Part shown: piece by piece, positions 15,188 to 23,396 of the stretch
Numbering within the stretch: the stretch's first letter is position 1
Layout of the letters: every line of letters starts with the position of its first letter
Assembly (NCBI RefSeq): GCF_003318235.1
Contig: NZ_QOCG01000031.1
Location: 1-64,000 of the forward strand
Origin: Loktanella sp. D2R18
GTDB taxonomy: Bacteria; Pseudomonadota; Alphaproteobacteria; Rhodobacterales; Rhodobacteraceae
Length of the DNA stretch: 64,000 nucleotides
Direction of reading: 5' to 3'
Translations under genes and position numbers: made by a program
The notes under the pieces: generated by a model
The model's input: only the letters and a program-made list of their open reading frames with translations
Told to the model about the DNA's origin: nothing
Database searches by the model: none

Positions 15188-15561
15188 AGTTTTACTCCAA
15201 GTTTGGCGCTGGATTAGGCCCAGCACCGGCTCTAATTTTGTCACACGGCAAGCCGCCCGACAGTCTACAGTCCATGCAAACGGGGCGCTCAAATTGCCGA
15301 GGCGAGCCTCAAAAATCTGATCTATCCCGCCTCAGGCAGGAATTAGCGGCAAAACTGCCAACCCACCGTCTCGGACGAAACAAAACAGCGCGCGACGAAT
15401 CGCACGCTGGTTTGCAAGAGTGTTTCTATGGCGAACAATGCCGATTGCCAACCCCAAAATGTACGCCACCCATTCTCACAGAGTTTTGCAAAATATTTCA
15501 CTAGGGATCGCCCCAAAACACCCTAAGTTGTGGCTACTCACACTCAACACGGAGCCATTCC
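15188..15561. other. rplJ leader and divergent intergenic region
   Basis: This 374-base gap separates rplJ (minus) from the MBL-fold gene (plus). On the minus strand it should contain the rplJL-rpoBC promoter and the L10 autoregulatory leader. A clear 8-bp hairpin (GGCGCTGG / CCAGCACC, one G-T pair, loop of seven) lies at 15205-15227, ending 18 bases from the rplJ GTG, where it could sequester the ribosome-binding region. A second repeat-rich stretch lies near 15295-15345. I see no convincing gene here; the plus-strand frame across it is unlikely to be coding. Confidence 0.5.
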
Positions 15562-16485
15562 ATGACTTTAATCACACGCCGCACTGCGCTATTCGCTGGC
15601 GCCGCTGCCCCATTTGCGATTGCCGCAGCTCCTCAAATGGCTGCAGCCGCGGGTCACAGCGCTGTGCAAAATGCCGTTCAAAACACATTTGATTTTGGAG
15701 AGTTTCAAGTATCAACGCTTCTGGCAGGCACACGCGCTGTCGAAGATGTTCAAACAATTTTCGGCATGAACGTATCCGAAGACGAGTTTGCGGCAGTCAG
15801 CGCCGAAAACTTTATCCCCGCCGACAAGGCGCAGTTTTTCTTTACGCCAACAGTGGTACGGGCCGCGGGCGAAGTTGTTCTATTCGATACAGGCCTATCT
15901 GCCGCAGGCACGACAGCCGCACTTGCCCAAGCAGGAATTGCGCCGGGTGATGTCACGATTGTGGTCATCACGCACATGCACGGCGACCATATCGGTGGCT
16001 TGACCGACGATAGTGGTGCTGAGACATTCCCGAACGCCCGCTATGTGACGGGGCAGGTCGAATATGATCATTGGGCCGCCGCCGGAAACGAAGGGTTTGA
16101 TGCAAAAATGCGTCCGCTCGCGGAAAAGACAAGCTTCATCGGTGACGGCGAATCTGTGGTATCAGGCATCACCAGCGTTGCCGCCTATGGGCACACACCC
16201 GGCCACATGGGCTACATGCTTGAAAGCAATGGCGAACAAGTCATGCTGATGGTTGATGCCGCGAACCATTATGTCTGGTCGCTTGCTTACCCTGAGTGGG
16301 AAGTACGTTTTGACGCCGACAAAGAAGCCGCTGCCAACACGCGCAAGCAGATTCTCGGCATGGCAGCTGCGGATCGGTTCCCGGTGATTGGATATCACAT
16401 GCCATTCCCCGGCATGGGCTATGTTGAAGAGGTAGACGCAGCGCGCTTCCGCTATGTCCCAGCGTCCTACCAGCACATCCTTTAG
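15562..16485 (+). CDS. Tat-exported metallo-beta-lactamase-fold hydrolase
   Basis: This 307-residue protein begins with a twin-arginine leader (MTLITRRTALFAGAAAPFAI) and likely cleavage after the Ala-rich stretch near residue 30. The MBL metal motif THMHGDHIGG is at about residues 137-146, with later ligands in GHTPGHMGY, VDAANH and GYHMPF. The family includes lactonases and other hydrolases; substrate is not evident. It lies on the opposite strand between rplA and rplJ, and shares a bidirectional terminator with rplA, so it is an independent insertion that separates rplKA from rplJL. Confidence 0.85.
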   Translation: MTLITRRTALFAGAAAPFAIAAAPQMAAAAGHSAVQNAVQNTFDFGEFQVSTLLAGTRAVEDVQTIFGMNVSEDEFAAVSAENFIPADKAQFFFTPTVVRAAGEVVLFDTGLSAAGTTAALAQAGIAPGDVTIVVITHMHGDHIGGLTDDSGAETFPNARYVTGQVEYDHWAAAGNEGFDAKMRPLAEKTSFIGDGESVVSGITSVAAYGHTPGHMGYMLESNGEQVMLMVDAANHYVWSLAYPEWEVRFDADKEAAANTRKQILGMAAADRFPVIGYHMPFPGMGYVEEVDAARFRYVPASYQHIL

Positions 16486-16507
16486 AAGACGCTGCACCTT
16501 AAAAGCC

Positions 16508-16535
16508 AAAGGCGCGCCCAAATGGACGCGCCTTT
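16508..16535. terminator. Bidirectional terminator between MBL-fold gene and rplA
   Basis: A 9-bp stem AAAGGCGCG / CGCGCCTTT with a 10-base loop lies between two convergent genes. The A-run on one side and T-run on the other make it suitable for terminating both transcripts. Confidence 0.8.
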
Positions 16536-16560
16536 ACTCGTACAAACGTTAGACTTGCGA

Positions 16561-17262
16561 CTAGGCGTTGCCTGTCGCACTTTCTACGCTGATTGATACG
16601 CCTGGGCCCATTGTAGAGCTGACAGCGATCTTTTTCATATATGTGCCTTTGGCGCCAGTTGGGCGGGCTTTGCTGACCGCTTCAACGAATGCCAGCATGT
16701 TTTCTTCCAACTGCTTGGCAGAGAAAGATGCTTTGCCGATACCGGCGTGAACAACACCGGCTTTTTCAGCTTTGAACTGCACTTCGCCGCCTTTAGCAGC
16801 TTCAACAGCGGCTTTGACGTCCATTGTCACAGTACCCACGCGTGGGTTTGGCATCAGATTACGTGGGCCAAGAACTTTACCCAAACGACCGACAACACCC
16901 ATCATGTCAGGTGTGGCGATACAACGATCAAAGTCGATTGTGCCGCCTTGAACAGTTTCCATCAGGTCTTCTGCCCCGATGATGTCTGCGCCAGCTGCTT
17001 TTGCTTCGTCCGCTTTTTCGCCACGTGCAAAGACTGCAACGCGTACAGTTTTACCAGTGCCGTTTGGCAGGTTCACTGTGCCGCGCACCATTTGGTCTGC
17101 GTGACGAGGGTCAACACCAAGCTGCATCGCGATTTCGACAGTTTCGTCGAATTTCGCTTTTGCGTTGTCTTTAACCAGTGCAACAGCCTCGGTGACTGAT
17201 ACATTGTGTTTGCCTTCGAATGCTGCGCGTGCGGCAGTTGTGCGCTTACCGAATTTTGCCAT
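16561..17262 (-). CDS. rplA: 50S ribosomal protein L1
   Basis: This 233-residue protein forms the L1 stalk beside the ribosomal E site and can repress rplKA. The conserved segments [28 protein letters not shown] and [11 protein letters not shown] are present and length is normal. The start overlaps the rplK stop by one base (TAATG), so the two are translationally coupled. A terminator follows. Confidence 0.98.
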   Translation of the reverse strand: MAKFGKRTTAARAAFEGKHNVSVTEAVALVKDNAKAKFDETVEIAMQLGVDPRHADQMVRGTVNLPNGTGKTVRVAVFARGEKADEAKAAGADIIGAEDLMETVQGGTIDFDRCIATPDMMGVVGRLGKVLGPRNLMPNPRVGTVTMDVKAAVEAAKGGEVQFKAEKAGVVHAGIGKASFSAKQLEENMLAFVEAVSKARPTGAKGTYMKKIAVSSTMGPGVSISVESATGNA

Positions 17263-17687
17263 TACTTGACCTCCACGCCCATAGAGCGGGCAGAACCCGC
17301 GATGATCAGCATTGCGCCTTCGATGGACGTCGCGTTGAGGTCCTTCATTTTGGCTTCTGCAATTTCACGCACCTGTTTACCAGTGATCGAACCAGCAACG
17401 GCTTTACCTGGCGTTTGTGAGCCAGACTTCAGCTTTGCGGCTTTCTTGATGTAATAAGACGCAGGTGGCGTCTTGATTTCCATCGAGAATGATTTGTCCG
17501 CGTAATACGTGATGACAGTCGGGCACGGGGCACCGTTTTCCATGTCAGCTGTTTTGGCGTTAAACGCTTTACAGAATTCCATGATGTTGATGCCGCGCTG
17601 ACCCAATGCGGGGCCGACGGGTGGGGATGGGTTTGCTGCGCCTGCAGGAACCTGCAGTTTCAGTTGTCCAACAACTTTTTTGGCCAT
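17262..17687 (-). CDS. rplK: 50S ribosomal protein L11
   Basis: This 141-residue protein binds the GTPase-associated centre of 23S rRNA and is needed for RelA activation. It starts [16 protein letters not shown] and includes the proline-rich [23 protein letters not shown] region and the C-terminal RNA-binding domain ending SMGVEVK. An AGGAGAGG site precedes the start. The roughly 290-base gap upstream should hold the rplKA promoter and faces a divergent cytochrome b561 gene. Confidence 0.98.
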   Translation of the reverse strand: MAKKVVGQLKLQVPAGAANPSPPVGPALGQRGINIMEFCKAFNAKTADMENGAPCPTVITYYADKSFSMEIKTPPASYYIKKAAKLKSGSQTPGKAVAGSITGKQVREIAEAKMKDLNATSIEGAMLIIAGSARSMGVEVK

Positions 17688-17977
17688 GGGGCCTCTCCTT
17701 TTTCAACTCCCGGTGCGGCGCGCCGCCCGAGACCTACGTTGTGCGGTCAGGCCAGATCACGCGCGCGCGTCTCGCCTCCCACGGGGGATCCTCCCTTGCG
17801 GGTGGATTGAGCGTGCTGTTAGTGGAGTAAATCGCACCATGCAAGCTTTTTGCGCGTTTTTTACCTAATCCCGCCGATCCACCTCAGATAACTTCATTTT
17901 GATTGCAGGTGGCGTGACAAATACGCGCCGTACGCTAGTGTTAGGTACAAGCAACCGAAGTCACTGCGGCAGCCCCT

Positions 17978-18487
17978 ATGAAGTATACCAAGCCCCAAGT
18001 CGTCTATCATTGGCTCACGGTCCTTATGATTCTTGTGATGGTATTGACTGGCCTTGCGTTTCGCTTTGACTGGACGGGAGCTTGGGTCATCCAGGCGCAC
18101 CAAGTAATCGGGCAAAGCCTTATCTTGGTTTTAGGACTGCGAATCGCATCAAGGGTTGCACTCCGTGCGCTCCACCAAAGCACCCACAAGGTTTGGGAAC
18201 GGGTTGCCTCCCACGTCACCCATGTGGCCCTTTATATCTGCATGATTGCGTTCGTCGTCACAGGCTATGTCTCCGCATCTGGCTTAAACACCCCCAATTT
18301 ACTTTGGCCCGTTGACCAAACCTTTGCCCGTTCGGACACGGGCGAGACGCTCCTTGATTGGCACTACTCCCTAAAATGGGTGCTTTTGGGACTTGTCGCA
18401 CTGCATATCTTGGGCGCGCTCAAACACCTACTCTGGGACAAAGACGATACATTCACACATATGACACTCAGATCCCGAAAGGACTAA
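17978..18487 (+). CDS. Cytochrome b561-family membrane protein
   Basis: This 169-residue protein has four membrane segments (about residues 12-30, 38-58, 78-98, 132-150) with histidines at 11, 41, 79/82 and 143 in positions suited to ligating two b-type hemes, as in the cytochrome b561/YodB family. Such proteins move electrons between quinol and periplasmic partners. It begins MKYTKPQVVYHWLTVLM, the typical start. Only five bases separate its stop from the next gene, a Rieske-like exported protein, suggesting they work together. The pair lies on the opposite strand between nusG and rplK. Confidence 0.85.
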   Translation: MKYTKPQVVYHWLTVLMILVMVLTGLAFRFDWTGAWVIQAHQVIGQSLILVLGLRIASRVALRALHQSTHKVWERVASHVTHVALYICMIAFVVTGYVSASGLNTPNLLWPVDQTFARSDTGETLLDWHYSLKWVLLGLVALHILGALKHLLWDKDDTFTHMTLRSRKD

Positions 18488-18492
18488 CTACG

Positions 18493-19062
18493 ATGCATAA
18501 AATGACCCGTCGCCAGGTAATCGCCATGATCCCAAGCAGCACGGTTCTTCTTTGCCCGGCTATTTTGAACGCGCAAACGAATATCGCCACTGAATGGGCT
18601 GACATCCCGACCACGGCACCTATTGGTGAAAAAAACCTTATCGAAGTGCCTGCTGGCCCAGCAGAAATTGACGTCACGGCGCTTTTGCCCGGTGAAGTCA
18701 CGGTGGTCGCGCGGCCCACCGATGATGAGTCGTATGCATCAACTGGAATGATCCAATATATTGCGGTCCATCACCGTACTGCCGATCAGATCACCTTTGG
18801 TGAAACGAATGACCGTGACGGCGCCATACAGAACCCTGCCTATTTCGTGGCAAACCTCGTATGTACACACCGCGGTAAAGCCATCGGCATCACCGGCAAT
18901 CCAGAAGCGCCCTTTGCCTGTACGGATCGCGGCGATCGTCATAGCACTGTTTTTGATGCAACTGGGTTAGCCATCTCTGGCGCCTCCGAGGGTGACTACC
19001 TATCGATCCCTGAGTATGAGATTTCGGTCACAGATGGCGCCGTCGTGATCCAACTGGCCTGA
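18493..19062 (+). CDS. Exported Rieske-like protein with altered cluster ligands
   Basis: The ATG at 18493 gives 189 residues; an open frame further upstream overlaps the b561 gene and is not needed. An N-terminal TRRQVIAMIPSSTVLLC stretch looks like an export signal with twin arginines. Residues 118-175 resemble the Rieske fold: CTHRG (C124, H126) then FACTDRGDRHS (C143) and a family-like tail with FDATG and DYLSIPEYEI. The second Rieske box normally reads C-x-C-H, but here the matching positions are C-T-D-R, so two of four cluster ligands seem lost, though H150 lies close by. It may have lost the 2Fe-2S cluster or bind it differently. Confidence 0.65.
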   Translation: MHKMTRRQVIAMIPSSTVLLCPAILNAQTNIATEWADIPTTAPIGEKNLIEVPAGPAEIDVTALLPGEVTVVARPTDDESYASTGMIQYIAVHHRTADQITFGETNDRDGAIQNPAYFVANLVCTHRGKAIGITGNPEAPFACTDRGDRHSTVFDATGLAISGASEGDYLSIPEYEISVTDGAVVIQLA

Positions 19063-19065
19063 ACG

Positions 19066-19096
19066 AAAAAAGGGGGCGCATCAGCACCCCCCTTTT
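19066..19096. terminator. Bidirectional terminator between the Rieske-like gene and nusG
   Basis: An A-run and five Gs pair with five Cs and a T-run across a short loop between two convergent genes. It can serve both strands. Confidence 0.85.
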
Positions 19097-19117
19097 AAAA
19101 TCTTATTTGCAGCGCAG

Positions 19118-19648
19118 TTACTGCTTAGTAACCTGCGTGAATTCCAGTTCGACTGGGGTTGCCCGACCAAAAATAGATACAGTCACTTTCAAGCGGCTGT
19201 TTTCTTCGTCAACTTCTTCAACCATACCGTCGAAGTCTTCGAACGGACCTTCGTTGACTTTGACTTTCTCGCCGATATCGAAGTGGATCAATGTGCGTGG
19301 GGCGTCTTCGCCCTCTTGAACGCGGCCCAAGATCGCTTGTACTTCGGCATCACGCATTGGCATTGGGCGGCCTTGCGGGCCCAAGAAGCCAGTGACGCGG
19401 TTGATAGAGTTAATAAGGTGGTACCCTTCATCCGACATTTCCATGTGGACAAGCACGTAACCGGGCATAAAGCGACGCTCGGTCGTGACTTTCTTGTTGC
19501 GACGAATTTCAATGACTTCTTCGGTTGGCACCAGCACTTCGCCGATTTGCTCGGCAAGGCCTTGCTCTTCCGCTTTCGTCATAATCGCCTCAGCGATTTT
19601 CTTTTCAAAATTTGAGAGAACGCTTACGGAGTACCAACGTTTCGCCAT
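19118..19648 (-). CDS. nusG: Transcription antitermination/elongation factor NusG
   Basis: This 176-residue protein has the N-terminal NGN domain (MAKRWYSVSVLSNFEKKIAE, RRFMPGYVLVHMEMSDE) that bridges the polymerase clamp and the C-terminal KOW domain (GEKVKVNEGPFEDFDGMVEE) that contacts Rho or S10. Length and start are normal. It follows secE after 190 bases and is followed by a terminator, so it does not read directly into rplK here. Confidence 0.98.
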   Translation of the reverse strand: MAKRWYSVSVLSNFEKKIAEAIMTKAEEQGLAEQIGEVLVPTEEVIEIRRNKKVTTERRFMPGYVLVHMEMSDEGYHLINSINRVTGFLGPQGRPMPMRDAEVQAILGRVQEGEDAPRTLIHFDIGEKVKVNEGPFEDFDGMVEEVDEENSRLKVTVSIFGRATPVELEFTQVTKQ

Positions 19649-19839
19649 GTGTCAAAGCACCTTGTCGTCGCAGGCCCAGATGGGCCGCATGTTCCAATTA
19701 ATCCCGGCAGGTCATCCGCCAGTCCCGAAAATAAAAGCGGCGTGAAGCTCGATTCGCCGCACGCCAATTTCAGGGTTTTGTGGCTCTTACCGCTGACACC
19801 CGCTATTTTCAAGAGGTGACGGGTAAATTCCACAGCAGA

Positions 19840-20040
19840 TTAGTTCCCAAAGTAGTCCAGCACGCCCGTCAATCCGGCACGGATCGCCATATCAACAAGC
19901 GAGAAAAAGATCGCAGCAAGCGCTGCGAGGATAAATACCATAATCGTGGTCAATACGACCTCTCGGCGCGTAGGCCATACGACCTTTGAGATCTCAGAGC
20001 GGACCTCTTGGAAAAACTTGACGGGGTTGGCGATGGCCAT
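19840..20040 (-). CDS. secE: Preprotein translocase subunit SecE
   Basis: This 66-residue short-form SecE has one C-terminal membrane segment (about residues 35-58) preceded by the conserved amphipathic stretch FFQEVRSEISKVVWPTRREV. It is the essential small subunit of the SecYEG channel. Its position before nusG is the usual one, but a sulfotransferase-like gene separates it from tRNA-Trp. Confidence 0.97.
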   Translation of the reverse strand: MAIANPVKFFQEVRSEISKVVWPTRREVVLTTIMVFILAALAAIFFSLVDMAIRAGLTGVLDYFGN

Positions 20041-20112
20041 GACATATCGTCCTTTGTGGAAACACCCTGCGACATACGGCGTTCGAGGTCTGAATTCAAG
20101 CCCGCAGCCGGA

Positions 20113-20985
20113 TCAATCCACCGCTTGCGACAAGAGGGTCACACCGGGCATTTCACGGATTGCATCAACCTGCGCGCGGTAGGCCATATCGGCAAAATCG
20201 TGTTCGCGATCCGAAAACCCATCAAAGCGGGCGAACCCGTTTTCAACAGGAAATGCATTGGCGGCGTCTTTGGCCAGTTCACCCTGCATTCCAGCGTCAT
20301 TCTGGGCAAGAATTTGTGCGACCGCCTGCGCTGACAGACGTGGGTTCACATGATGGGCGACCGGGGTGATCTGGGTGCCCAACATCGCAAGGCAGATATC
20401 ATCGAACAGCGCTGTGTAGTCTTCATAGGTCCAAACGACCAAACGCCCCACACCGGGCGTTTCGCGCAAACGTGTCACCAGATCGGCCCAATCGCCACGC
20501 GTCATTGGGACCATTGCTTTGAAGTCCTCAAAATCCAAGATTTTGTTGCCCCGCAAAAGCTGCGAATAGATCGAATTGATCATCGCTGTCGGGTTGCGGA
20601 CACTGAGAAACAAGTCAATCGGCTTGCCCAGCGCCCGCGACAGCTGCGCGATTTTGATATTTGCATTCGGGTAGCCGAATTCGATGTCCCGGCTGATCGT
20701 ATGGGCAAGCGTGCCGATAAAATTCTCTTCGCTAAACACAATCCGATCCGCGCCTTTACGCATCAGCGCGAGCTGATCTTGAGGCGGGCGCTTGGCACGG
20801 CGCTCTCGCAGCCCAAACAATGCCGAAATCGTGCGCCCAGGCAGGCGAAAATGATCGGGCCCGTAGTAGCGCACGCCTTGCTCTACCAATTCATCCGACG
20901 CCCGCAACAGTGACCGCTGCAAATGCGAGGTCGCGGTCTTGTGCGCCCCAATATGGAACGCGATGCGAAAATCATCTGATGACAT
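20113..20985 (-). CDS. P-loop sulfotransferase-like protein
   Basis: This 290-residue protein has FHIGAHKTATSHLQRSL at residues 10-26, the 5'-phosphosulfate-binding loop of PAPS-dependent sulfotransferases, and DLFLSVRNPTAMINS around residue 125, matching the 3'-phosphate-binding motif. A good GGAGGATC site precedes the start. Acceptor is unknown; roseobacter homologues are often linked to surface polysaccharides, though nothing nearby shows this. It is inserted between tRNA-Trp and secE on the same strand. Confidence 0.75.
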   Translation of the reverse strand: MSSDDFRIAFHIGAHKTATSHLQRSLLRASDELVEQGVRYYGPDHFRLPGRTISALFGLRERRAKRPPQDQLALMRKGADRIVFSEENFIGTLAHTISRDIEFGYPNANIKIAQLSRALGKPIDLFLSVRNPTAMINSIYSQLLRGNKILDFEDFKAMVPMTRGDWADLVTRLRETPGVGRLVVWTYEDYTALFDDICLAMLGTQITPVAHHVNPRLSAQAVAQILAQNDAGMQGELAKDAANAFPVENGFARFDGFSDREHDFADMAYRAQVDAIREMPGVTLLSQAVD

Positions 20986-21025
20986 GGTGTTTTTGATCCT
21001 CCGGCACGGCGGCGCTGATCTGGTC

Positions 21026-21101
21026 TGGCAGGGGCATGGAGACTCGAACTCCAGACCTACGGTTTTGGAGACCGTCGCTCTACCAACTGAGCTATACCCC
21101 T
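21026..21101 (-). tRNA. tRNA-Trp (CCA anticodon)
   Basis: On the minus strand a complete 76-base cloverleaf can be folded: acceptor AGGGGTA / TGCCCCT, D-arm GCTC / GAGC, anticodon arm ACGGT-CTCCAAA-ACCGT with anticodon CCA, and T-arm TGGAG-TTCGAGT-CTCCA, followed by G and an encoded CCA. Its position upstream of the secE-nusG block is the common alphaproteobacterial arrangement. Confidence 0.97.
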
Positions 21102-21172
21102 AGGACCGGGTGTCGGACTAGTCCGAAATTCACCCCGGATCAAGAGGCAACCCGCACCAGACTTGTCTTCAC

Positions 21173-21916
21173 GTGCAGAAATGTGGAAACAACACAAAGT
21201 ATTCAGCGAAAAAGGCCGCACACCCGGTGTCACTACGTCGAAAGATCGAAAAGTCAGATTGGCTTGCTGCGCGGATCGCGACCTTGGCGGGGTGGTATCT
21301 GGGGCGCTGTAACAGGCGGATTTCTTGGAAAACCGAAGGTCTGTCAGAATTACAGGCCGCATTGGCCGATGGCCCCGTTCTTTTGGTGATGTGGCACAGT
21401 CGGTCCGTAATGGGGGCGCTGCATTGGCCCGTTGCAGACGGCCCGCTCTCAAGTTTGCACGACAGCTCGCCCGTTGGGCGGGTTTCAGGCGCGCTCCAAC
21501 GCCAGGTCGGGCTACAACCGATCCGCATGTCGCGCAAAAAAGCGAATCGCGCTGCATCGCGAATGGTGCTCAAGCGGGTTAAAGAAGGGGTAAGCATTGG
21601 AATGACCGGAGACGGTCCACTTGGCCCCGCGCTTAAAGTCAAAGATGCGCCCTTAGATTGGGCGCGCGCGACGGGCCTGCCCGTGTTTTGCTATGCGTTT
21701 TCTGTCACAAAAGGACGGCGCCTGAAATCATGGGATCAAATGCTTGTCCCTCATCCCCATGGCAAAGGTGCCTATGTCTTTGCGCAGTTTGACGGGAAAG
21801 CTTCGCGCAAAATGACGCCCGAAGAAATTGAAGTGTTGCGCGCCCAGATGCACCAGTTGATGGTCGACACAACCGCGCGTGCGGATAGGTTAGCCGGACT
21901 GGACCCTGGGCCCTAG
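21173..21916 (+). CDS. DUF374-type lysophospholipid acyltransferase-like protein
   Basis: This protein of up to 247 residues has VLLVMWHSRSVMGAL near residue 70 and SIGMTGDGPLGPALKVK near residue 143, the conserved blocks of the DUF374 branch of the lipid acyltransferase family, often linked to lipid A or outer-membrane lipid assembly. The listed start is a GTG with a poor ribosome-binding site; a second GTG at 21227, giving MSLRRKIEKSDWL, is equally plausible and better matches the family. Its 3' end overlaps the convergent TetR gene by about 27 bases. Confidence 0.75.
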   Translation: MQKCGNNTKYSAKKAAHPVSLRRKIEKSDWLAARIATLAGWYLGRCNRRISWKTEGLSELQAALADGPVLLVMWHSRSVMGALHWPVADGPLSSLHDSSPVGRVSGALQRQVGLQPIRMSRKKANRAASRMVLKRVKEGVSIGMTGDGPLGPALKVKDAPLDWARATGLPVFCYAFSVTKGRRLKSWDQMLVPHPHGKGAYVFAQFDGKASRKMTPEEIEVLRAQMHQLMVDTTARADRLAGLDPGP

Positions 21917-22483
21917 ACACCCCAACTCATTCGCCATATCGCGGGCGATGTCCTGCGCCTGATCCGGCGCGCGGGCTGCAAGTACACGCAGCCCCAAAAG
22001 GTCAGACTGATAGCGTCGTGCCAATGTTTCGGGATCATACCGCGCGGCGACGTCACCGTTCACCTGCGCGGACCGGAACAAATCCGCGAATTTTTTTTCG
22101 ATCATCACCAGAAGATCATTCGCGACTTCAGCCAAAACGTGATCTTGGCCTTTCAGCTCTAGAAAAGTTTTGGCCAACATACAGGCATGACCGCCCATTG
22201 TGGGATCTGCGACCAAAATCCGTGGATAGGCCTGTAACGCGCCCAACGGCCCGCATTCAGTGCAAAGCGCGTCGATCTTTTCAGCCCCTTCTTGCGCGTA
22301 TTGGTTCAAAGTCAGCTTGTAGAGCGCCTCTTTCGATCCAAATGCCGCATAAAAACTGCCGGGGCGAGTGTCCAACGCCGCTTCCAGATCCTTGAGCGAC
22401 GTTCCCGCCCAGCCGCGCTTCCAAAACACTGTTTTCGCGCGTTTGATCAGATCTTCACGGTCGTAGCTTGCAGTGCGGGCCAT
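21890..22483 (-). CDS. TetR-family transcriptional repressor
   Basis: Starting at MARTASYDREDLIKRA (22483) gives 197 residues. The helix-turn-helix lies at about residues 9-55 (TVFWKRGWAGTSLKDLEAAL, GSFYAAFGSKEALY), followed by a helical ligand-binding domain with a CMLAKTFLEL segment. Upstream in-frame starts up to 22537 would run through the operator, so the shorter form is preferred. It is divergent from an AhpD-like gene, with two matching palindromes in between, which indicates control of that gene and itself. The AcrR/NemR-like shape and the cysteine suggest an electrophile or oxidant signal, but this is inference. Confidence 0.88.
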   Translation of the reverse strand: MARTASYDREDLIKRAKTVFWKRGWAGTSLKDLEAALDTRPGSFYAAFGSKEALYKLTLNQYAQEGAEKIDALCTECGPLGALQAYPRILVADPTMGGHACMLAKTFLELKGQDHVLAEVANDLLVMIEKKFADLFRSAQVNGDVAARYDPETLARRYQSDLLGLRVLAARAPDQAQDIARDMANELGCLGPRVQSG

Positions 22484-22494
22484 AGCGAATCTCA

Positions 22495-22540
22495 TTTTTG
22501 AGCGATCATTCATTTCTATACTTGAATGATCACTCAAAAA
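22495..22540. promoter_or_regulatory. Double palindromic TetR operator
   Basis: Two copies of a 14-bp near-palindrome (TGAGCGATCATTCA and TGAATGATCACTCA) face each other, 13 bases apart, as parts of a larger 18-bp inverted repeat that matches at 17 of 18 positions. It sits between the divergent TetR and AhpD-like genes, as expected for a site bound by two TetR dimers. Confidence 0.85.
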
Positions 22541-22579
22541 AGATCAAGTATCAAGAATCATCAACAGAAAGCGAAAATA

Positions 22580-23149
22580 ATGACTGATTTCCCATCTCAC
22601 GACCTCGACAGCGCACCTGCAGAATCAAAGCCGTTGCTTGAAAAATCACAAAAAGCATTCGGTCGGCTGCCCGGCCTGCACAAAGTGATGGCTGAAAGCC
22701 CACAGATGCTTGAGGGCTACCAAGTCCTACACCACCTGTTCACGCAAACCGCATTTGACGCGGACGAAATGACTGTGGTTTGGCAAACAATTAACGTCGA
22801 AAACGAATGTCATTACTGCGTTCCTGCGCACACAGGCATCGCAAAAATGATGAAAATCGACGATGCTCTTTCCTCAGCATTGCGCGACGAAACACCATTG
22901 GCGTCAGAAAAGCTTGAAGCACTGCGCACATTCACCCTGCGTATGTTGCGTGGACGTGGCAACGTATCTGAAGCTGAAATGCAAGAATTCTTCGCTGCAG
23001 GTTACGGCCATCGCGCTGTGCTGGACGTGATTGTTGGTCTGGCACAAAAAACCATGTCAAACTACGTCAACCACGTTGCAAAAACACCGGTAGACGAGCA
23101 AATGCAGCAGTTCGGCTGGGAGCGCAAAGGCGCACCATTGGCTGTTTAA
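22580..23149 (+). CDS. Carboxymuconolactone decarboxylase/AhpD-like protein
   Basis: The ATG at 22580 (MTDFPSHDLDSAPAESK) gives 189 residues; the longer frame overlaps the operator. The family motif ECHYCVPAHT, at about residues 76-85, has the CxxC and nearby His of AhpD-type alkylhydroperoxide reductases. A typical peroxidase-related segment LEALRTFTLRMLRGRGNVSE follows. It is probably a thiol-based peroxidase or decarboxylase of unknown substrate, induced when the adjacent TetR protein is released. An intrinsic terminator follows. Confidence 0.85.
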   Translation: MTDFPSHDLDSAPAESKPLLEKSQKAFGRLPGLHKVMAESPQMLEGYQVLHHLFTQTAFDADEMTVVWQTINVENECHYCVPAHTGIAKMMKIDDALSSALRDETPLASEKLEALRTFTLRMLRGRGNVSEAEMQEFFAAGYGHRAVLDVIVGLAQKTMSNYVNHVAKTPVDEQMQQFGWERKGAPLAV

Positions 23150-23169
23150 CTGACACGATACATTTCTAA

Positions 23170-23199
23170 AGGGCAGCATTACCATGCTGCCCTAATTTT
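23170..23199 (+). terminator. Intrinsic terminator of the AhpD-like gene
   Basis: A 9-bp stem AGGGCAGCA / TGCTGCCCT with a 6-base loop is followed by AATTTTG, about 20 bases after the stop. Confidence 0.85.
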
Positions 23200-23396
23200 G
23201 TTTGCGACGACCCAGCGCGCATGAGCCGTCCAATTTGACGTGCAAAATTATGCTCTTTCCGGCTCAGCAAATATTTCCTGATATTAAATAATTTTTCTTT
23301 TTGGGTATATTGCCTTCCTGTGCAAAACTCTTTCATGTGGGGAAAGCAGGCGCGGATTCGTCGCCGGTTTTTACATTGATCTCGGATGGGTTTTAA

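Noticed and set aside
14902-15504. Plus-strand frame of 200 codons over rplJ and its leader
   Set aside because: Mostly antisense to rplJ, low-complexity, and no ribosome-binding site; the gap is better explained as promoter and leader.
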